NCBI GenBank assembly: GCA_002361485.1
Contig: DESZ01000004.1
Location: forward strand, 1 to 64,000
DNA: 64,000 nucleotides
Source: Cyanobacteria bacterium UBA3301
GTDB lineage: Bacteria; Cyanobacteriota; Vampirovibrionia; Gastranaerophilales; Gastranaerophilaceae
Direction: 5' to 3'
How positions within the stretch are numbered: position 1 is the stretch's first letter; each line of letters starts with the position of its first letter. Below the pieces are notes generated by a model. That model made no database searches. It had not been told where the DNA came from and saw only the letters and a program-made list of their open reading frames with translations. Shown piece by piece: positions 59,026-64,000 of the stretch. Made by a program: the position numbers and the translations under genes.

Positions 59026-60287
59026 ACGTCAGGTAAAGTTCCTTTTACTTCCGCAATTTCATCAGAGCCTAAATTGAAAACTTCATGCAATGCTTTTACG
59101 GCTCTTTGAGCATCTTCTTTATTGATTAAACAACTTATTTTGATTTCTGAAGTTGAAATCATTCTGATATTTATTTCGTTATCAGCAAGTGTTTTAAACA
59201 TAGTTGAAGCAATACCAGGTCGGTCAATCATTCCGGCGCCGATAATGGAAATTTTTGCTATATTGTCGTTATAGCTGACTTCACCTGCATTTAACTGTTT
59301 TTGAACAACTTCAAGAACTTCTTTCGCCTTATCAAAATCTTCTTTGCTGATTGTAAATGCGATATCGTTGGTTTTTGAAACTTTTCTTGCATATGATTGA
59401 ATAATCATATCAACCGAAATATTTTCTTTGGCTAAAGCTCCGAATAATGTTGCCGCCTCACCGGGAGTATCGGGGATATCACAAACAACGACTCTGACTT
59501 GAGATAAATCTGCAGCAACCCCTGCAACCGGTTTATTTATTTCCATATCTTCAACTCCTAATATTAATGTGCCTAAATTATCATATTTAAACGTTGAGCG
59601 AACTCTCAACGGCATAGAATATTGTTTTGCAGTTTCAACACTTCTCGGATGCAATACATTTGCTCCCGCATGCGCTAATTCTAACATTTCTTCATAAGAT
59701 ATTTCGTCTAATCGCGAAGCGTTCGGAACAACACGAGGATCAGTTGTATAAACACCTTCAACATCAGTATAAATATCACAGCGCTTTGCATCAAGTGCAG
59801 ACGCAATTGCAACTGCGGAGGTGTCAGACCCGCCTCTGCCTAATGTGGTAATTTCGCCTTCTTCAGTAACCCCTTGAAAACCTGCTATAACAATGATATT
59901 ACCTTCAGATAAACTTTCATTTAATTTATCTGTTTTTATATCAATAATTCTTGCTTTTGTATGAACATTTTCGGTTATAATTCCTATTTGCGCTGCATTA
60001 AAGCTTATGGCCTTATGTCCTTTTGCTTGAAGCGCCATTGTTAATAAAGACATTGAGACACATTCGCCCGTTGACATAAGCATATCAAGTTCACGGGCTG
60101 AAGGATTAGGATTTATTTCATGAGCAAGTTTTACAAGGTGGTCAGTTGTATGTCCCATTGCGGAAACAACAACTACGACATCATTGCCGTTTGCTTTTTC
60201 TTTTAAAATAACATCAGCAACGTTTTTTATTTTGTCTGTATCGGCAACCGAAGTTCCGCCAAATTTTTGTACTACTAAATTTCTCAA
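59022..60287 (-). CDS. lysC: Aspartate kinase
   Basis: The 421-residue enzyme phosphorylates aspartate for lysine, threonine, methionine and diaminopimelate synthesis. It has VQKFGGTSVADTDKI at the N-terminus, TTLGRGGSDTSAVAIA in the nucleotide site, and two ACT domains (about 262-330 and 345-410, e.g. GEAATLFGALAKENISVDMI and IGAGMIDRPGIASTMF), which mediate feedback control. The TTG start overlaps the TGA of the upstream TPR gene (TTGA), so translation is coupled to it. Length typical. Confidence 0.96.
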   Translation of the reverse strand: MRNLVVQKFGGTSVADTDKIKNVADVILKEKANGNDVVVVVSAMGHTTDHLVKLAHEINPNPSARELDMLMSTGECVSMSLLTMALQAKGHKAISFNAAQIGIITENVHTKARIIDIKTDKLNESLSEGNIIVIAGFQGVTEEGEITTLGRGGSDTSAVAIASALDAKRCDIYTDVEGVYTTDPRVVPNASRLDEISYEEMLELAHAGANVLHPRSVETAKQYSMPLRVRSTFKYDNLGTLILGVEDMEINKPVAGVAADLSQVRVVVCDIPDTPGEAATLFGALAKENISVDMIIQSYARKVSKTNDIAFTISKEDFDKAKEVLEVVQKQLNAGEVSYNDNIAKISIIGAGMIDRPGIASTMFKTLADNEINIRMISTSEIKISCLINKEDAQRAVKALHEVFNLGSDEIAEVKGTLPDV

Positions 60288-61768
60288 TTGTTACCTGTTT
60301 CTTTTAACATCTTTTCAAGCTCTTGTAATTTCGGGGTATAATCAAATCTTCCTCTATCAAGCGCCTTTTTTGCAACCAAAATTGCTTCTTTTATATTATA
60401 TTCGCAAACGTTTTTATTTACAAGTGTATATTGGCACAAAAACAACAAATTCAGAGCTTCAACATTGTCCGTATCAGCTTTTATTACTTTTTCCAGCTTT
60501 CTTTTTGCTTCTTCAAAATTTGAAATATTTATTAAGAATTTTGAATATTCAATAAGTCCTTTTACATATTGCGGATATAATTCAAACAGCTTTTCATAGA
60601 ATTCTGTCACCTTATAATTCTCACCCGATTTTTCATAAGCTTTTGCAAGATTATAATAATTAGACACTTGATATTTATCAGTTTGCAAGGATTTTTTATA
60701 CATTTCTATTGATTCTTTATATTTACCTTCGCTGAAATATTTCACCCCGATAGCCTCTTGAATATATGAATTTGAGGCATTACGTTCTTGTAATTCTTCA
60801 AGTAATGAAAAATCATTTTTATATGATTTTAATAATGCCAAGCCGGTATTTACAAAAGGATTTTTTGCATCTTTTTCATAAGCCGTATTAAATTGTTCTT
60901 CCGCTTTATCAAAAATAAGCATTCTGAGATATGCTCTCCCCCATTCACAATGCAGATCGGCACATTCAAGCCCCTGTGATATTGCCAAAGAGAATGTTTT
61001 TTCTACACGTTCAATATTTTTTTCAATAGAATATACCTCAGCCAATACATAATACGCAGGCAAAATTTTACTGTTATATTCAATAGCTTTTTGCGCATAA
61101 AATTCTGCTTCCTGATACCTTTCGCGCATAAGTTTTATTTTTGAATACTCATAAAAACAACTTTCTGTCGGGGCAACTTTTGTTAAGAAAGTAAGTTTTT
61201 CTTCAGCTTTTGTATATTCACCCAAACGAGATTCCATAACGGCCGATAATAATATTGCAGTATAGTTATACTTGCTTATTTGAGCAGCTTTATTGAATTT
61301 ATCAGCAGCGAGCGCATATTTTTTTTGTTTCATTAATGCCATTCCATGACCGGTATAAACATCCGTATTCATTGGTGTAACTTTATCTGCTTTTTCAAAT
61401 GATTCAATAGCTTCTTTAGGTTTATCCGAATACAATAAACACATTCCAAGTCTTAACCATACCTCTTTGTCGTTTTCATTCAGCTGCGATGATTGGTTGT
61501 AATACTCGACTGCATCTTTGAAATTATATTCATATTCGCATATTTTACCCAAATACTTATACACTAAAGAATCTTTTTTTGAAATATCTAAAGCTTTCAA
61601 CAACTGCTCACGCGCAGGCTGATAATTCTTTTCTTCAATAAGTTTTTTTGCTCTGTTAACATATGCAACAGTAGGCAGAGATTGAATAATTGAATCTTCT
61701 TTATAATTATCCAGAGAAGAATTAAGATTTTTTACCTCGTTAAAAAATTTTTTTATTCTGTCAAACAA
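60284..61768 (-). CDS. TPR-repeat protein
   Basis: This 494-residue soluble protein consists almost wholly of tetratricopeptide repeats, about ten or more, such as AREQLLKALDISKKDSLVYKYLG-like units from residue ~50 to 470. There is no signal peptide or membrane segment. It lies between the KdsC-like phosphatase (overlap 16 bases) and lysC (overlap 4 bases), so it is translated with both. It is probably a cytoplasmic scaffold; no partner can be named. Confidence 0.85.
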   Translation of the reverse strand: MFDRIKKFFNEVKNLNSSLDNYKEDSIIQSLPTVAYVNRAKKLIEEKNYQPAREQLLKALDISKKDSLVYKYLGKICEYEYNFKDAVEYYNQSSQLNENDKEVWLRLGMCLLYSDKPKEAIESFEKADKVTPMNTDVYTGHGMALMKQKKYALAADKFNKAAQISKYNYTAILLSAVMESRLGEYTKAEEKLTFLTKVAPTESCFYEYSKIKLMRERYQEAEFYAQKAIEYNSKILPAYYVLAEVYSIEKNIERVEKTFSLAISQGLECADLHCEWGRAYLRMLIFDKAEEQFNTAYEKDAKNPFVNTGLALLKSYKNDFSLLEELQERNASNSYIQEAIGVKYFSEGKYKESIEMYKKSLQTDKYQVSNYYNLAKAYEKSGENYKVTEFYEKLFELYPQYVKGLIEYSKFLINISNFEEAKRKLEKVIKADTDNVEALNLLFLCQYTLVNKNVCEYNIKEAILVAKKALDRGRFDYTPKLQELEKMLKETGNN

Positions 61769-62229
61769 TCCGCTACCTCTCTAAAAGCACCTTCTCCGCC
61801 GCAAAATTCGGTCGTTTGTATTCCTGCTATATTTTTTACTTTATCAGTCGCATTTGGTACGGTAATTTTATATTTTGCATATTCCAAACACTCTATATCA
61901 TTTATATCATCACCGATATAAACATATTCTTCCTGAGAAAGATTGTGGCGCTTTAATATTTCTTTTAATACGTCTATTTTTACCCAAATTCTTTGGTGCA
62001 CTTCTTCTAATTCAAATAAATTCTTAAGCATTTCAATTGCTCCGTTTTTTTCACCCGAAATAATTGATATATCTATGCCCTTTCTTTTTAAAAGAAAATA
62101 TCCCGTAACATCTTTATAATTCAGCTTTCTGCTTGATATTCCGTCGTCTGTAATATATACGGAATTGTCGGTCATTACTCCGTCAAAATCTGTTATTACC
62201 ATTTTTATTGTATCGGGTAATTTTAGCAT
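61753..62229 (-). CDS. KdsC-like HAD phosphatase
   Basis: The HAD motifs are MVITDFDGVMTDNSVYI (motif I), ISGEKNGA (motif II region), VKIDVLKEIL (the Lys) and YIGDDINDIEC (motif III/IV). This matches the 3-deoxy-D-manno-octulosonate 8-phosphate phosphatase subfamily, which has no cap domain and supplies Kdo for lipopolysaccharide. Related phosphatases act on other 2-keto sugars, such as Neu9P. I chose ATG 62229 (158 residues) with GGGAG; an upstream GTG at 62256 would add nine residues. Overlaps the TPR gene. Confidence 0.78.
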   Translation of the reverse strand: MLKLPDTIKMVITDFDGVMTDNSVYITDDGISSRKLNYKDVTGYFLLKRKGIDISIISGEKNGAIEMLKNLFELEEVHQRIWVKIDVLKEILKRHNLSQEEYVYIGDDINDIECLEYAKYKITVPNATDKVKNIAGIQTTEFCGGEGAFREVADCLTE

Positions 62230-62301
62230 TTCCTCAGCTCCCAAAATTGTATTCACAAACTATGCACTATTTGTTATAATTATATCATAAAAGGTAATTT
62301 T

Positions 62302-63588
62302 ATGAATTCGTATTTTTATATAACAAATATATGCGTAATAATAGTTTTTATATGCCTATTTTTTGTAACAAGGCGTTCGACTAAACGCTGGTCAAAGATA
62401 AATGATTATTTGGGAAAAGTTACAACTACAGTTGATTCTATCAGATACGGCGATTTAACGACTAAAATCAATAAACTTGACCACCCGACATATCAAAATG
62501 TAACGGATAGTATCAACAGAATGGTTGAAACCCTCAACGACAGAGAGCGAATGATTGCCGAATACCAATCCGAGTTGATGAATCAAAACAGATTGTTGGA
62601 ATCTGTGATTAATTCTCTTTCTGACGGTATTCTAATTATTAATGATAAATATGACATTTTGCGTGCAACCCCTAAAATTCTAAAATGGTTCGGAATTCCT
62701 AAAGGTAGAGATATTATAGGTAAAAATGTGTTTGATTATATTCAGCTTGCTGACGATGATAAATCTGCAGAAAATCTTGAAAATGCTGATATATTTATTA
62801 AACATACCCCGACAAACAACTTTATAATAAATTCTCAAAGGCTTATACACCTTGATAAAAAAAGATATGTACTGATTATAAAAGATGTAACAAATGAAAG
62901 AGAAATCGAAACGCTTAAAACAGATTTTGTTGCAACATTAACTCACGATCTGAAAGTTCCTATCATAGCAGGTGGTAATATGATTGATTTGTTTTTGTCG
63001 GGGAAATTTGGCGAGATATCCGAAAAGCAAGAATTTGCATTAAAAAATATGCAAACCTCTAATGAAGAACTTTTAGACCTTGTACAAATCCTTTTAGATA
63101 CATATAAGATAAGCGATAAAGGTATTGATTTATATAAAGAAAAAATCTCCCTTAATTCTTTTACTGAAAATGTTGTTAATGAAATGATTCCTATTTCAGA
63201 AGCTTCAGATATAAAAATCCGATACAATCCTTCCGATAAGGATATTATTTTGAGCGGGGATAAAATTCAATTACAAAGGGTAATAAAAAATCTTTTATCA
63301 AACGCCATAAATCACAGTCATTCGCAAAAAGATATTGAAGTAAATATTTCATCAGATGGTAATTTTGCATTGATATCGGTAGTTGATTTCGGACAAGGTA
63401 TTCCTAAAAACGAAATAAAAATGATATTTAATAAGTATTATTCCGCAGCAAAAAAATTAAGAAAAGTCGGTACAGGTTTGGGATTATATTTAGCGCAGCA
63501 AATTACTCAAGCTCATGGCGGAGAAATTGTTGTAACAAGTGAAGAAAATGTAAGAACTGAATTTTGTGTTAAGCTGCCTATTTTATAA
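62302..63588 (+). CDS. PAS-domain sensor histidine kinase
   Basis: A single N-terminal membrane helix (about 5-23) is followed by a HAMP-like linker, a PAS domain (about 97-195), the dimerisation/phosphoacceptor His215 in LTHDLKVP, and a HATPase_c domain with NLLSNAINHS (N box), DFGQGIP (G1) and GTGLGLYLAQQI (G2). It autophosphorylates and passes phosphate to a response regulator, which is not in the window. The absence of a second membrane helix suggests a cytoplasmic PAS sensor. AAAAGG precedes the ATG. Confidence 0.93.
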   Translation: MNSYFYITNICVIIVFICLFFVTRRSTKRWSKINDYLGKVTTTVDSIRYGDLTTKINKLDHPTYQNVTDSINRMVETLNDRERMIAEYQSELMNQNRLLESVINSLSDGILIINDKYDILRATPKILKWFGIPKGRDIIGKNVFDYIQLADDDKSAENLENADIFIKHTPTNNFIINSQRLIHLDKKRYVLIIKDVTNEREIETLKTDFVATLTHDLKVPIIAGGNMIDLFLSGKFGEISEKQEFALKNMQTSNEELLDLVQILLDTYKISDKGIDLYKEKISLNSFTENVVNEMIPISEASDIKIRYNPSDKDIILSGDKIQLQRVIKNLLSNAINHSHSQKDIEVNISSDGNFALISVVDFGQGIPKNEIKMIFNKYYSAAKKLRKVGTGLGLYLAQQITQAHGGEIVVTSEENVRTEFCVKLPIL

Positions 63589-63659
63589 ATTTGACAATCC
63601 ATATTTTACATGAATAATTTTAATAAAATAGCTTGGAATTAAGATTAAGAAGGGTTGAA

Positions 63660-64000
63660 ATGAGTGAAGCGAAAATCTCTGTCATTGTGCCTGTATACAA
63701 TGTGGAACAATATTTAAGACAGTGTCTTGACAGCGTAATAAATCAAACATTTAAAGATTTGGAAATAATATGTGTAGATGACTGTTCTCCTGATAATAGT
63801 GCAGAAATTCTTAAAGAATACGCACAAAAAGATTCACGTGTAAAAATTATTACTCTTGAAAAGAATGGTGGTTTAGGAAATGCAAGAAATGTCGCATTAA
63901 AGCAGGCAAGTGCTGAATATATAATGTTTTTGGATTCAGATGATTGGTTAGAACTTTACGCGTGTGAATTGGCGTATAATAAAATTAAACAAAACAATAA
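63660..64000 (+). CDS. Glycosyltransferase family 2 protein (3' end off window)
   Basis: The visible 113 residues contain ISVIVPVYNVEQYLRQCLDSV, VDDCSPDNSAEIL, LEKNGGLGNARNVAL and the metal-binding LDSDDW, the complete nucleotide-sugar site of GT2. Such enzymes build capsule, O-antigen or other surface sugars. AGAAGG precedes the ATG. The gene continues beyond position 64000. Confidence 0.9.
   Translation, partial: MSEAKISVIVPVYNVEQYLRQCLDSVINQTFKDLEIICVDDCSPDNSAEILKEYAQKDSRVKIITLEKNGGLGNARNVALKQASAEYIMFLDSDDWLELYACELAYNKIKQNN

Overview
The window looks like a chromosomal segment of an AT-rich, diderm, uncultured-type bacterium. The best guess is Gastranaerophilales (Vampirovibrionia, formerly Melainabacteria), the non-photosynthetic sisters of Cyanobacteria. 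This is an inference. It rests on the combination of a MinCDE system, LpxA and a KdsC-like phosphatase (a lipopolysaccharide outer membrane), an LCP-family cell-wall ligase, MlaD, MscL, a giant autotransporter, glycogen synthase, and several lineage-specific-looking protein families. No 16S rRNA gene is present to confirm it.

Layout. 1-1873: end of a minE-minD-minC operon (minus strand). 1973-3473: two peptidoglycan-hydrolase-like genes with unusual F/P/M/N-rich N-termini. 3635-5247: an NrtR-like Nudix regulator, secG and a short-chain dehydrogenase in one tight operon, closed by a hairpin shared with convergent lpxA. 6164-10841: hypothetical and housekeeping genes (YkgJ-type cysteine cluster, NIF3, coaBC, gmk) invaded by dispersed repeats, two of them translated in frame, plus a GIY-YIG gene lying between 71-bp direct repeats. 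10974-12928: groES-groEL, followed by a GC-rich hairpin-forming spacer. 13247-16780: dnaE. 17123-22155: an accessory-looking block (XRE regulator, GT17 glycosyltransferase, membrane protein, HExxH protein, CheR-like methyltransferase, hypothetical). 22247-28224: ferredoxin, DXS-like enzyme, mscL with a zinc ribbon, XRE regulator, acyltransferase, PurD-like ATP-grasp protein. 28246-35634: a 2462-residue autotransporter. 35862-39481: lipA, a secreted small protein, a CHAP/NlpC-like protein, tRNA-Arg(CCG) and an LCP protein. 39890-43240: a tandem pair of divergent paralogous membrane proteins of no family I recognise. 43497-47566: aminopeptidase, 5'-nucleotidase-like phosphatase, TM1266-like regulator, ruvB. 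47694-52681: a giant zinc-ribbon protein with apparently degenerate cyclase/AAA regions and helical repeats, then glgA. 52716-64000: TPR proteins, an MshEN-like protein, asparaginase, upp, mlaD, lysC, KdsC-like phosphatase, histidine kinase and a truncated GT2.

Three signals run through the window. First, at least nine genes have a TATAAT-like hexamer 5-7 bases before the start codon and no Shine-Dalgarno sequence, which suggests leaderless mRNAs. Second, two families of short palindromic repeats have been inserted and are translated inside genes (coaBC, the NIF3 gene, both ends of the autotransporter). Third, several proteins carry unexplained N-terminal signatures: F/P/M-rich stretches on wall hydrolases, and an F-(T)-G motif on others. 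The best candidates for something undescribed are the tandem paralogous membrane proteins at 39890-43240 and the F/P/M-rich N-termini of the sec-signal-less wall hydrolases.
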